From: Sphagnum compactum
Taxonomy: Eukaryota > Bryophyta > Sphagnopsida > Sphagnales
Direction of reading: 5' to 3'
DNA length: 64,000 bases
NCBI GenBank assembly: GCA_965153455.1
Contig: OZ234500.1
Coordinates: forward strand, 16,677,579 to 16,741,578
Both the position numbers and the translations under genes were made by a program. Numbering within the stretch: position 1 is the first letter of the stretch; each line of letters opens with the position of its first letter. Of the stretch, positions 10,151 through 22,900 are shown one piece after another. Below the pieces are notes generated by a model. That model worked only from the letters and a program-made list of their open reading frames with translations, was not told the DNA's origin and did no database searches.

Positions 10151-12099
10151 TAACGTATTTAGGTGGGCCAAAGAAGCACTTCTATAATTTTATTTTGTGA
10201 GTGCTGGCTTCTATTTCAAAGAGTGTTCCGAGTTTCATAATTGTGTTGGTGTGACCCAACCAAAATTGCTCATTGAAAGAGAAAAAAGAACTTTGTGATG
10301 GGCCAACCATGAATAGGGTTCTGGCCTGTAAACCTAATCTTTTCTTCCTTTATTTTATCATGTTATTGGTTTGCTTGGATTGTAGCACTGAGTTTTACCA
10401 AGTACCTTGAATCCTTCTCTAGGACTTGCCAAAAGTGGCTCACCAAAATGTCTGAGAAATTGCAGTGTCACTATGAAGTCACAAGATGTTGTTGGTTGCT
10501 CAATTTTTGTACTGTAGCAGGAAGTGGCTGCTGGTAGTGGCTGAGTCCAATGGGGATGGTGTTGGCCGTTGCGTGCTCAGCACCCTTCCTACTTCTATGG
10601 TCAGCACCCTTCCTACTTCCTAGGACGGAGATCTTTTTTTTGTCCCTACAAAGAACTTTTCATTACATTTGTTGGAGCTAGCTTGTGTCATGGTCATCTC
10701 AGAGGACTACCAGTCGAAAATCAACCAAATGTAGAGCTCTGAGTGGGAGATACCTTCAAATACTATGGAGAAAAGCTTGGAGTGCGGTAATCTACGTCCC
10801 TCTTTCACATTATTGATTGTAATTAAAAGATTTGAAATTGAGCCCAACTTTTAAATTCCACAAAAATTGGATTCAAGGAGTGACAATCAGGGTTTCAAAT
10901 CGGGGCTGGGTAGGTACCTATATATTGAAAAGCATTGTGTCTCTATGTTTGTGAGAACTTCATACCTGCCTACAAATGTGAGAACATCTTCACAAGCCTT
11001 ACTTACATGCCAAAAATGAATGAATGACCTACAACTACAATGCTGGTAACATCCATCCATAAATATAACTCCAAGGTAACAAACAGACATTAAAACAAAA
11101 GAAATCATGCACTTTTCAATGTCCAGATAAAAAAAGAATATTGATTCTAAGTTTTTTGATATGGAATGCTGATCATCCCCACCATTAAAAGCGCAAAACA
11201 TTATTTAGAATAAAAGCCATGCACAAGTTAAAAATTGACACAAAATCATCCCAATGCACCTTATTCATCTTGACTTTACGGATAACTTTATTCTCTTGCG
11301 ACATCATGAGAGATGTGAAAGGAGGTTGGTTACTTTGTTATATGCATGCTAATGAGGCAAGTACGTATTTTATTGAATGTGTGGCGCAAGGCAAATAACG
11401 TGGGTGCTTTAAATGGGTTAAATACATCTGAACACCAGCACGACATCATACCAGATGGAACTAGGTTATAGTATGTAGTACCTGGCCCCCACTTCTTAAA
11501 TGGTTTGAATCTGGTGAGCAATAGCAAAACCATGTGCCCTAATTCTGGGCATCACACTGACACTTGGAAAGTTTAGAGGGGGTGTTCAACATCCTCCAGT
11601 GCAAATGGAACCAAAAATATTTATTGAAAAAATCAATTAGAAATTCCAATATATACTATATATATAATTTATTTTTATTTTTTTACTTATTAGGCATCTA
11701 GTTCATTATAAGGAAGAGCAGGGCCAAAAGGAAGGCATTTGTTGGCCTTGCCTACAAAGGCAAGGATATTGTCATTATAGAGTAGCTTAATGGATTTTGG
11801 TTTTCTTTTATAGGATTTTTTTTTACTTCTGACTCAATACTTCTGTCCAAGGGAGGTAACTGCAAATACGAAGGAAAAAAAAATTAGGTCAGGGTTTTTC
11901 TTCTTCTTTTACATAGCCGCAAGGTCCTCTCACTCTCCCAGCAGCTTCCCGGAATAGGGGAGAGAAGGGAGGCGAGAGATTTCGCAAAAACAAAGGGGGG
12001 AATGACCTATACAACTTTCAAGTGAATCTGCATGGTTCTGGAAACCCTGGAATCTTCTCGGAAAGGCAGAGGAGGGGTTCCCGGAAACAAGGGAAAAGT

Positions 12100-12602
12100 A
12101 CATGGCCACATAACTATTCCAGGTAGAATTGAATCCAGAATAGTACATCGCCATGCACACTGTGCGCATGTCCATGTAACTATTCCATGTAGAAATTCCG
12201 TCCAGAATGGTACATCACCATAAACGTAGTAAGCCCATGTAACTAACTATTCCAGGCAGAATTCCGTCCAGAATGGTACATCACCATAAACGTAGTAAGC
12301 CCATATAACTAACTATTCCAGGCAGAATTCCGTCCAGAATGGTACATCACTATAAACGTAGTACGCCCATGTAACTAACTATTCCAGGTAGAATTCCGTT
12401 CCAGGATAGTCATACATCGCCATTTGAAGCAAGCCTGTGTAACTTACTATTCCAGGTAGAATTCCGTGCAGAATAGTCATACATCGCCATTTGAAGCAAG
12501 GCCTGTGTAACTTACTATTCCAGGTAGAATTCCGTGCAGAATAGTCATACATCTCCATTTGAAGCAAGGCCTGTGTAACTTACTATTCCAGATAGAATGA
12601 TC
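12100..12602. repeat. minisatellite, about 66-bp unit, about 7.5 copies
   Basis: Units start near 12100, 12171, 12234, 12300, 12366, 12433, 12501 and 12569 (partial), with lengths of 63 to 71 bp. The core is CTATTCCAGGTAGAATTCCGT followed by CCAGAATGGTACATCACC or a GCAGAATAGTCATACATC variant. The last three units share the GTCATACATCGCC variant, so the array grew from within. It ends about 320 bp upstream of the predicted TATA box of the ABC1K gene. Confidence 0.9.
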
Positions 12603-12920
12603 CATTGACCGTTGGGTTGTTTCCACGTAGCCTGGAGGACATTATGAAAAGAATGAGACTGAATAGTAGAAGATTCCAGCAGAATTCCGTGCATTTCCAA
12701 GCTGCCTCCCTTTGGGGGGGAGACATGCCGCATGCGCAATCTCCGCTCGCTCGCTGCGGACGGAACGAAGCCTCTCTAAAGGAGTCCCGCGGAGGGAGGA
12801 CGGGCAGATCGAGAGGTGTAGAGTCGTCCAAGAAACAAAGAAACTTTCAGGGACGGAGAGGGGAGTATAGGCCGGCAGCAACAGAGTGTCATTCTGCCCT
12901 TGGAGCCACGCAATCGCGGC

Positions 12921-12927
12921 TATAATA
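12921..12927 (+). promoter_or_regulatory. probable TATA box of the ABC1K gene
   Basis: TATAATA lies directly before a GA/CAGACAGA-rich stretch typical of a plant transcription start and leader, so the start would be near 12950. This is inferred from position and composition only. Confidence 0.4.
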
Positions 12928-12949
12928 GAGACGGAGAGAGCAGGCAGAG

Positions 12950-13914
12950 AAAGACAGACAGACGTCGACAGACGCCACGCGTCTGCGAAGAAATGAAGCA
13001 AGATTCTGCGGCAAGACAGAGATAGACTGACACTTTTTGTTCACGATTTGTCTCCAATTGAAGCCTCTGTCTCAAAGAGCGCAAGAAGAGACTGAGATAG
13101 GAAGACGGAGTACCAAGCAAGTGCCTCTGTAACTGGTAGGTAATGCTCTATCCTGATGAAGCCGGTTCTCGCTCAAACGAGAAATGCTGTATGTGTTCTT
13201 GGAAGCTCTTGCTCAAACCCTAGGTGTTTTGTGTTCTTGAAGAAGAAGGAAGAAAGGGAGTCATCAGTCAGTCAGTCCTTCCAGTGGAATTGAATTCTTT
13301 GTGTGGGGATTTGAGGTTTCTGTTTGAACGAGGTTAGCTTTACCGAGTAAAGTTTTTGGCAGCTTGTCTTAAGCGAGATTTTGGTGATGATGTTTTGGAA
13401 GAACTCTTTTTGTAGGAGGCTCCTTTTGTTCGTTGCCAATTTGCAAGCTTGAGGATGCTGGAGACGAGATGGAATTGGAGTGATAAAGAGGGAGGAGAGG
13501 ATTGACTGATTGATTGATTTTCTCACGACGCTTTTTATGATTGAAATTGCAAACCAATACCCTAAACTTGGGGAGTTTCAGCTGCGTGACAGCAAAAATT
13601 GAATGGTCAGGATGCCATGTTCTACACTAGCCTCAAAGAGAAAAAGACTGCAAGTCAGCCAAGTTCTGGTTGAGAACAAAAGTTTGCAACATCTTTTTCT
13701 GAACTTGTATCTAGAGTTCACAAGCTGCTGCAGGTCTGTGGATTCTGACATGTTACCAGTTGACTATCCCAATTAGAATTGTTGATTTCTGATTTCCAGC
13801 TCAATCAACGGGTCATGTGTTCCATGGTTTGCAGGTACTTGTGGATTGGATTGCTTCAGAGAGTACTCTCTATTCTGAAGGCCCAATAACTGTGATTGCA
13901 AGCTGTGAGTTAGA
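12950..13914 (+). other. 5' leader of the ABC1K gene with likely intron
   Basis: A leader intron is likely from 13136 (donor GTAGGT) to 13834 (acceptor GTTTGCAG). Removing it deletes the upstream ATGs of that segment and leaves none between 13835 and the chosen start at 13915. One short upstream ORF, ATG 12993 to TAG 13025 (10 codons), remains in the first leader exon and could dampen translation. Confidence 0.4.
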
Positions 13915-16900
13915 ATGGGATGGGGAAGGCAAATACGGATTTTTTTCCTTGCAGTCACTGTCTTTATTGAATACAAGGTAAAGAGTATCCTCCTGCTATC
14001 ACCTGATCATAGAAAATGAGAATCGCTACCTAAGAATCCGGTTGCAGCACATTGCAGCTCCACTGTTTTGAGCTCCTGGAGTTGGTCTGAGATCATTTAG
14101 TGAATCATTTAGCTTGGGGTGTTCACCCAAAGAATATTGGTTGGTTGAGTGACTACAAGGGTGTGTTGGTGTGTGCTGGGTGCAGGTGGTTCAAAAAAGG
14201 GAGGGTTGGACAAAGCAGCAAGCTGCTAAAGACAAGCTCTGGAACAACACTCATGAACGCAATGCAAAACGAATTTTGAAGGCAATCAAGGAACTCAAGG
14301 GTTTATGGGTGAAGGCAGGTCAATACCTATCCACCCGAGCAGATGTCTTACCTACTGCCTACATCCGCAATCTCTCCCAACTCCAAGACTCCCTGCCACC
14401 TCGCCCTCTTTCCGAGGTACAGAACATCTCTTTTTTTGTCTGAAGATCAGCAATGTTGTTTTGCTGATTTTCTTCTGTTCTTGTGTATGCATTCTGATTT
14501 TGTACAGTCCTGCATTGGATGTTTTCACTCTGTCATCTCATCAGGCTTTAGGTTCTCATAGTCATAATAGGCCAATAATGAGATACGTGATTCATGTCTG
14601 TCCAAGATATGGGCTTGGAGCAAAGCCTTGCCCTTTGAACTGCTGTATGAAGTGTATATTGTCACAGATGGAGAAATGGAATCACTCAACACACTTTATG
14701 TCTCTTCTGAATCTTTAGTTCTGACAGGATTTGTGGAAACCTTAGCCAGAGTTTCAGATCTTTTGGGTCGAACTTTGGCCTCTCAATATTCAGGGTTGTG
14801 GAGTAAAGTGAGTTGAGTGTTTTTGGACAGGAATCTGTGGATGTTGAAGAAATCAAGTTGTCTGCCACATTTTGTTCTCACAGTAGCTGTGTAACTTTTT
14901 GCAGGTATGTGAAACAATTGAGAAAGAGTTGGGAAAGCCCCCATCAGAGCTTTTCACAGACTTTGACAAGACAGCTCTTGCAACAGCCTCGGTCAGTTCT
15001 CCCAGGACCATAACTGCAGAAATGCCTTCACAGAAGTAGACAATCCATGGGTCAGGATTTGGATAATACACTATTCTTCTGACATTATTTACTGACACTT
15101 ATGACATTGTCTGTTACATTTTGTTCTTGCTTCATCATACGCCTCTCTCTCTCTTTTCTTCTGTGTGTTTTCTCTTCTTTAGTACATGGTACTGGCCAGT
15201 ATTATGGCTGAGCCTTCTTGTTGCTTCCAGACTTGTGACAGAATCATACAGGATGCTATTGATAGTCAGTGGGCACGTGAGAGACTGGCTGTTGTTCATC
15301 CTGCTAGTTTTTGTAGTTCATTTTTATTATCTCTTCCCTTCCATGTCCCTTCCTTGTTCCTTAGTCCTTATTTGAAGTTTTTCCTTTGACTTAATAAAAA
15401 ATTTCACCTGGTTCTGGTGACCTTTAATTGTGAGTATGGAGATTGCTTGATCTCATGGATTTACTTGTTGAACTCGTCAGAGTCACTCAGAGTCACTCAG
15501 AGTCCCTCAGAGTCACTCCTGTTACTACTGGTTTTATGACAGAAACTCAGTATATTGGTTAACTTGTGACATTGGCCTCTACACACTACTGGGGGCTGAT
15601 GAAGTCAGTGGGGATGTTATCGTAGGTGGTCAATACCAAACATGTTGCTTGTGAAGGTCCATGAGATTTCTACATTTTTTGAGCTGCTAAAGCTAGAATC
15701 AGCAGCAATCTGATTCTAGCTTTCAATGATGTGGTTTTTGAATTGCAGATAGCACAAGTTCATCGTGCACGTACAAAAGAGGGTTTGGATGTGGTGGTCA
15801 AAGTTCAGCACAAGGGAATCAAGAACATCATTTTACAGGTCTCGTGTCTTGTATCAAATTATTTTGCCTAAAGCTTATTTCTAGGACTTGTGTTTTGTAC
15901 CAAAGGGCATTATTATTAAGGCTGCATGACTAGACGCTTGTCTTTGTCCTTGCATAGCCTGTGTTGTCACCAAGTATGACACACACTGTGCAATTTGCAA
16001 CAGTTAGGGATTGACAGGGAACTTGCTGACAGAGATGTAAACTAGATTCAGATGCTGCTGATTTAGAATTGGGTGCCAGCAAGTTCCCTGTCAATCCTAA
16101 ACCTGGGTGTAACTACTTGGGTTTATGGAACTTGTAACTACCTAGGGGTCAAATTTAGATGCTGCTGAGATGCAGCAGTATATCTTATCATGTTGTTCTT
16201 ACCCTATTTCCAGCACCACAAGCTATCAAAATTGAGCATTTTGTTGGTTTGATTTTGGATTTGTCTGACAAAGGAGCTTTCTTTCCTTTTTGTTGATATG
16301 TGCCATTGGGGTAAGCAGCTCACAGGGCTGATGCAGGTTTAAATTTGAATGCGAGTTTTGCAGGACCTGAAGAATGCTCGCACTATAGTGCAGTGGGTGG
16401 CATGGGCAGAACCAGATTATGATTTTGGGCCTGTGATGGATGAGTGGTGTAATGAAGTTCCAAAAGAACTTGATTTCAACCTCGAAGCTGGTAATCCATG
16501 TTTTGTATTGGTTTTGTGGACCATGTTTTGACTCCTTCAAGTTTGTTTCTCATCTTGTTTTGTCAGTGCATTTGTCTTATTTTTTACTTATCTGTGGTCA
16601 ATACCTAATACAGGGCAGTGTTGACAGTTTCAGGTTTGGTTGGGATCTGGCTCAGGTATCTGTGTCTAGATTCTGGTTTTGATTAGCTAAATTAAATGTT
16701 CAAGGTTTAGGTGTAAGATGTGTTCAATGTTTTTCTATGCAATTTATCCAGTTTTGTTATTCACTTCCACAGTTCTTGTGTCTTCCATATTTGGACCTTC
16801 TAGGTTTGTATGCAGTGTGCTATATTTGGAGATTGTGTTCTTCTGCTCATTCAATAAATCCCCTTGAGCCATGGTGTTAGACCAGATGATTCATATTCCC

Positions 16901-19900
16901 CTTCCTTTGACACCCTCATCTCACCCGATTCTTTCATGTTGCTGCAGAGAATACACGCAAAGTTGCAAGCAACTTGGATTACCGGAATAGACAGGACTCG
17001 GTGAACATTGGAGATGTTCGATTTGATGTTCTAGTACCTGAAGTCATCCAGGTTGGGTTTCACACTAGCTGGTAATAAAATGTCACGAACGGCAACTTGT
17101 ACACTTTTTCATGGTCATTGTACAATCTTAGAACTGATGGATGCCCTTTGTGCTGAAAAGTAAAGCATTTATGTGGAATCTGGGTTGAAATTTGTGCAGT
17201 CTACAGAAAGAGTGCTTGTTATGGTCTACATGGATGGTCTGCGACTGAACGATGTTGCAGGTCTTGAAGCATTGGGTGTCAATAAGCAAGCTTTAATTGA
17301 ATCCATTACTTGCTCATATGCACACCAAATTTATGTTGATGGCTTTTTCAATGCAGATCCTCATCCTGGTAAGACATCTTTCTTGTATCTTTAGAGACCC
17401 TGGTAAACTTGTAAATGTTCAGCTTACAATAGGTAGGCTGGTTAGTTGTCAACAAATAAGTTCCGGATTTTGTCTAAACTTGTCCAAGTGATCTCCATAG
17501 GCATTTGTCTCACTCCTATGTTGTCTGATGGTAGAAGATTGATATGTTCATTGCAGATTGCAGTCATTGAGCATTTCAGGAGGGCCTGTGCCATTGTAAG
17601 AAAAGAAATCTGTTTCAAACTTTATGTTATGGGTGTATGCAGGAAATTTTCTTGTGAGCAAGGAGCCCCCTTTTAAGCCCATTCTTCTGGATTTTGGCCT
17701 CACTAAGACCCTGTCATTTTCCAAAAAGCAAGCACTTGCAAAAATGCTTCTTGCCTGTGCAGAGGTATCTGGACTTATTTTCTTGAATCTTCAGTAATGT
17801 GAGTTTTTTCACCTGATTGAAGTGGGATATTTCAGTGGGTTGGTAATGTTGGCTGAACTTCTTTTGTGCAGGGTGATTATGCTGCACTTTTGTCATCATT
17901 TGCTGAATTAGGGTTGAAGCTCCGGATGGACATGCCAGAGGATGCTATGGCAATTATGAATTTCTTCTTTCGTCGTTCCATTCCAGGGAGGGCGTCCCAG
18001 GTATGTTTGTCGTTCTGAAGCTTTGTCTGGAGTAGGTAAGAGAAGGTTCCTTATATTTTCATGTTACGACAAGGTTCTCTGATAGAATGTCACTTGTAAA
18101 TTCCCTTTGACCCATCAGCCACTTGAAAGCTAGGAGCTAAGGTGCCAACAATCTGGTGTTACAGTGATGTACAGAGATTGTTGGTCTTGCTTCTGGCAAA
18201 TACCAAGACAGAATTTCAATGAGGCATGAACAGAATGTTGCAAAAATGAAGAAGACTTTTGGATTAGGAGACATCAACTTTCTTCAACTTTATTGTCTTT
18301 CTTAAGCTAGGACTACTCCAGAAAACAGACGTATACATCTCAACAGGTCTCATTCATGGCTCATTTGCATCTGAGCACATGGAGACATGAGTTTGGAGAA
18401 AATGTGTGAAATTGACCAATTTTTTGGTGCTTGCCTTTTGTAAGGTCCTTAAGACTTGGCCAGGGTTTATTGTCCCACAAACAATTAATCATCTGATACA
18501 AACCTTTGGCTACAGAATCAAATGTATTTTGGTCACATTCTCTTGGTTTATGACTAAAGGAGGCCTCTAAGATTCCATAATTTGGTCACAGTTGCTGTAA
18601 TAATTTCAAGGATGAGTGGGCTTCTTGTTCTGGTTTGTGAATCTGGGTTGCAGGAAGATATGGATAAGTGGACTAAGGAAAGAGATGAACGCAGGAAGCG
18701 GTTTCAGGACAAGCAAAAAGAGGAAGAGTGGTCAAGTCTTCACAGGAATCCAGTGTGCTGTTCAATCCACACTTTAGTTTTCAGTTGTATGATGACCTTC
18801 ACATGTTTGTTGAGCTGCATTTTGTTATCCTCTAAAGTCTTTATCTCAAAGTTCTCTTTCTTTTTGCTCTCTGTTTTCTTTCTTTTTTTCTTGTTTTGGG
18901 TTTTCTTTGGGGTCTCTTAGTCTTCTTTATCTCTTTATCTAAAGGTTTTGTTGAGCTAGCCAGCATCCTGGCTGAGTTTTCCTGTTACTGCCAGTCTTGT
19001 GACAGAACTCAGTTTGATGGTTAGTGTTTGACTCATTGCCAGGAACTGATGAAGTCAGTGGGGTTGTTATGGTAGTTGGTCACTGCCATACATGTTGATG
19101 TTGAAGGTCTGCAAACATGCATATGACCATTGTTGTTGTTCATTCTGTCTTGTGGTCTTGTTTTCACTTTTCTTTAGGGAGGGATTTCTTTTTCATGCTT
19201 GCCGATTGTTGCTAGTTTGCTGTCCGATCTGAAATATTCATAGCTTTGTCAACTCTTTTCAGGTTGACTTAAATTGTCTTCATGAAGATATCTGGTGAAT
19301 TCAATTGCAATAAGAGAACAAAGCTGAACTCTTTGTGTAGGGCATTCATGGACCATACTTTGCATACCCACTATGAGCTCTTCAATCCAAGTCAATACAT
19401 CAAGACCTAATTAGTACTCTTTTCAGGAGATACTGCCATGTTTGAGTATGTTATGTTACAGTGTTGGCTGTAATATAACAGAAAGCTCAAATGGAAATTT
19501 ACCACCCTAGGTTGGTATAGGTTTAGTCATGCCAAAAGAAGCAGGAGTCTGGTAATAGGGGACTACTTTTTGTTCATGCTTTCTCCTTGTTAATAGAACT
19601 TCCTTCAGCTGATTTGCCTGAAGTTACTCTCTAGAAACTGCTCCTTAAAGTCCTGTGTGATAAGAAAACATCTATGTAGCTACAGGTCCTTGTGTTTATG
19701 AAATTACAGGACCTTTGTCTTGTACATTTTGCCAACATATATTGCCACTACAAATTTGGAGCTATTTTGTGTTGTATTGTGATGAGCAGGTGGATGGTTT
19801 TCCTGGAGATATTGTGTTCTTCATGCGAGTTTTGGATCTACTACGAGGTCAGTGGCTCACTATTACTGGTTCTAGGTTTATGCTCAGGGCCACACTTGAC

Positions 19901-22900
19901 TTATTTTCACATAGAAATATATCCAGTGTTTTTCAATATAATGGCTGTATATCACAATCACATTGGTCCTCTTTCTTTAACAAGCAAGGTGCTCTTCCTT
20001 TCGAAAATGCTTGCAGGTCTGTCATCTTTGCTTGGTGCTCAGGTTGTGTATCTTGAGATTATGCGTCCCTTTGCAGAGATGGCTTTGTACAGGTATGTCT
20101 TCTTCAGCTTGGGGAAGGGCTAGGTGTTATGCATAGTAAGGACTGAGTAGCAACGAGGATAGTAATTCATCTTGCAAGAAGATTGTAGTTTTCTTTGCAC
20201 CCAAGCAAGTAAGATGGATTGTTTGGTACATGCAGCATGTTGACCAGTTTTAAACTTGATCTGAGGGACAAGATCGTCTGTAAATGGTGCATTCGGTTTG
20301 TTTCCTTGGACATGCTAAGCTAGAGAGTGATTTGTAGTAGTGGTCTCACTTTTTGCACATGCTATAGAAAGGATGTCCACCTAGATTCCCTGAGAATTTC
20401 TTGGTTCTTTGCCCCAGTAAGACTTCGTGTTCATGGTGCAGTCTTCCATTGATTAGTTGAGTCATGGGACTTGGCCACCTGACTCAACTTTGCCACAAGG
20501 CTTGTCTACACTGTGCTGTAATTGCTCACTCTCTAAGAAGGTTTCCCTGCATCAGTTTGTGCTGATTTTGATTACTCTCACATGGTTGTGCAGTGGCAAT
20601 GTGGTGAAAAGTGGACGCCTGCTGGAAATCTCAAGCTGGATCTGTAACACCCCTTCACACTCTCCAACTGAGACAAAATTACGGGAACTTTTAGTGGAGT
20701 TGGGGCACAAGCAACGAGTGCTTGGGGTTCAGGTGTGGCTTAGTGTTTTCTTCCAGATAGAATTGTCTCAGAGAGTATGGATAAAGATGGTCACCCTCAA
20801 AAGATACTGTTTTGCTTTATGATGCGTAATGATCAGCAGCTATTGGAAATGTTCAGAAAATTGTCTGCTTGAGTAAATCTACACGCCCATTACATTCCAG
20901 TTGGAGTAGAGGGTTAAGGATGTATGCTATGGGGTTTAAGCTGCACGGTTTCTGACAAGAATCTGTGTTCAGGTGTGTGCATACAAGAATGGGGAGGTAG
21001 TGATAGATACAGCAGCAGGTGTTTTAGGAAAATTTGATCCTCGGCCCGTGCAGCCAGACAGCCTTTTCTCATGCTTTTCTGTAACAAAGGGTGTCACTGC
21101 AGGCCTACTTCACTGGCTTGTTGATCAAGGGTACAAAAGTCTCTTTATAACATTTTTTGAAAACTAATATGAGCTCAACTTTGCTTAACCTTTCACAAAA
21201 CATGTATGTTCCATCCAAAAATGATCTTTACAAAAAAAGAGGTGCTTCAGTAGAGGATTCCTATGTTAAATAAATTTATCATTGTGTATGTCGTTATCAG
21301 TAATGATTGGTGTATTAAAGTTTCTGCCTGGTCTTGTGCCTCAGAGACCTTTTCTGGTTGTGTGGCATTGCAGTAAATAGAAAAGGACTAATGATGTGAA
21401 TGGTCTTTTTACAGGAAAATAAGCTTAAGCGAGAAGGTGTCTACTTACTGGCCAGAATTTGCTTGCAATGGGAAAGAAAATATCACTGTATGTTTTCTTT
21501 CTGAGGCAGAAAAGTTTTCAGTTTTTGTCATTATGTAATTGGTAAATGCTTGCCAGTGTTCCCCAAAAAATTTGGTACTAAATTTACTGATGTCTTTGGT
21601 TGTACATATAAAGTAATGTCGAGTGCTCTTCTTTTGTTGCTAGGAAGATATATGTGTGTCTACTTCCATAGATGTGATGCAAGTTTGGTATTGAACATTC
21701 CAATAGTTGACTGCTGTGGAGGGCTTTGTAGAACAGTATAAATCACGGTGTCACTGAACAATACTGAAATCCTGAAAAGTTATCTATTTAGCTCTGCTGT
21801 TTGGTAAAGAGAATTTGGATTTTTTGAGCAGGTTGCACATGTGCTGAATCATACAGCAGGGCTTCAGAATGCGCTCTCAAATGATTTTAAATCAGATCCA
21901 TTGCTTATGTGCAACTGGGATGAGTCACTAAAGAAATTGGCAGAAGCAACACCGGAATCATTGCCTGGGGAAAAGCAAGTGTACCATGCATTTTCATTTG
22001 GTTGGTTATGTGGAGGCATCATTGAGGTGGCCACCTCTGAACTTTCTCCATCTTTTTTTCCTTGCAAGATATTGAGTCAGGAGTTATTTATTTGCAGATG
22101 TGCTTACTTTTGATCTTGAAAAATTATCTTGTACACTAATGAGATAAAGATAGGAACGGTGGCAGATTGATTTCAAGTCAGAGATGTGGAGGCTGGAAGT
22201 ATTGCCTTAGAAATCTATAAATTGGGTCTTTGTCTTCATCTCCAATGAGGGATGATCTAGCATGCTCGAATATAGTGTACTTTTGTCTTAAAGGTGACCT
22301 TCAAAGAGTTGTGATGAAATTTTCTCTGGCACTCTCAGAGTCGTGTATTGTTGGGCCAAAGGTGACCAGACTGGGTGTCCAAATCCTGAACCCTTGTGTG
22401 CTTACCATCTATCTCAGATTACAGTATAAGTGCCTTAAATTAAATAGATATATTGCACCAACTGGAGTAGCAAACAATAACCCAATCTCTTGACTGTACA
22501 GCAAATCAATTTGCTTCATTTGCTTCTGATTTTCTGGTGGATTCATTGATAATGTGGGTTGCAGTTTGTTTGGCACATCATTACCAATAACCCTCTGCAC
22601 TATAATTATACATCTGAACCAGAATTTTGTCCAATTTATGAAAAGGATGTGCGGAATTGAGTAAATAGGGCTGTTGCACATGTTTTGGGGAAACAGAAAG
22701 CATCAGGACAGAAGTTCCAGGATGTCCTCCATGAGGCTTTTGTTCAACCACTTGGTTTGGGTGGAGAATTTTTCATTGGTATTCCTGCTGGTATACATCT
22801 TCACCTTTGTGTACATTGAATTGAGGACATCCAGTGTTTTTATGCTACCTCTTAGACTGACATTAGAAGCCTTAGGCAATCAGATTGCATGGCAGGAACA

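Larger units (their letters stand above)
6068..12095. other. gene-like composition, no recognised protein
   Basis: GC content by eye resembles the introns and exons of the genes downstream rather than the flanking AT-rich DNA, as if part of it were a transcribed locus. Apart from the ORF at 6965-7726, frames are about 100 codons or less and none shows a motif I know. Candidates at 8884-9192 and 9929-10138 were inspected and not supported. A short direct repeat, TCAGCACCCTTCCTACTTC twice, lies near 10575-10620. A long non-coding transcript or a degenerate gene is possible. Confidence 0.5.

Noticed and set aside
12379-12831. Minus-strand ORFs over the minisatellite
   Set aside because: Frames arise from duplicating one open unit; unit lengths of 63-71 bp do not keep one frame.
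19692-20123. 143-codon frame overlapping exons 11 and 12 of the ABC1K gene
   Set aside because: It reads in the wrong phase and spans introns; the spliced model explains the sequence better.
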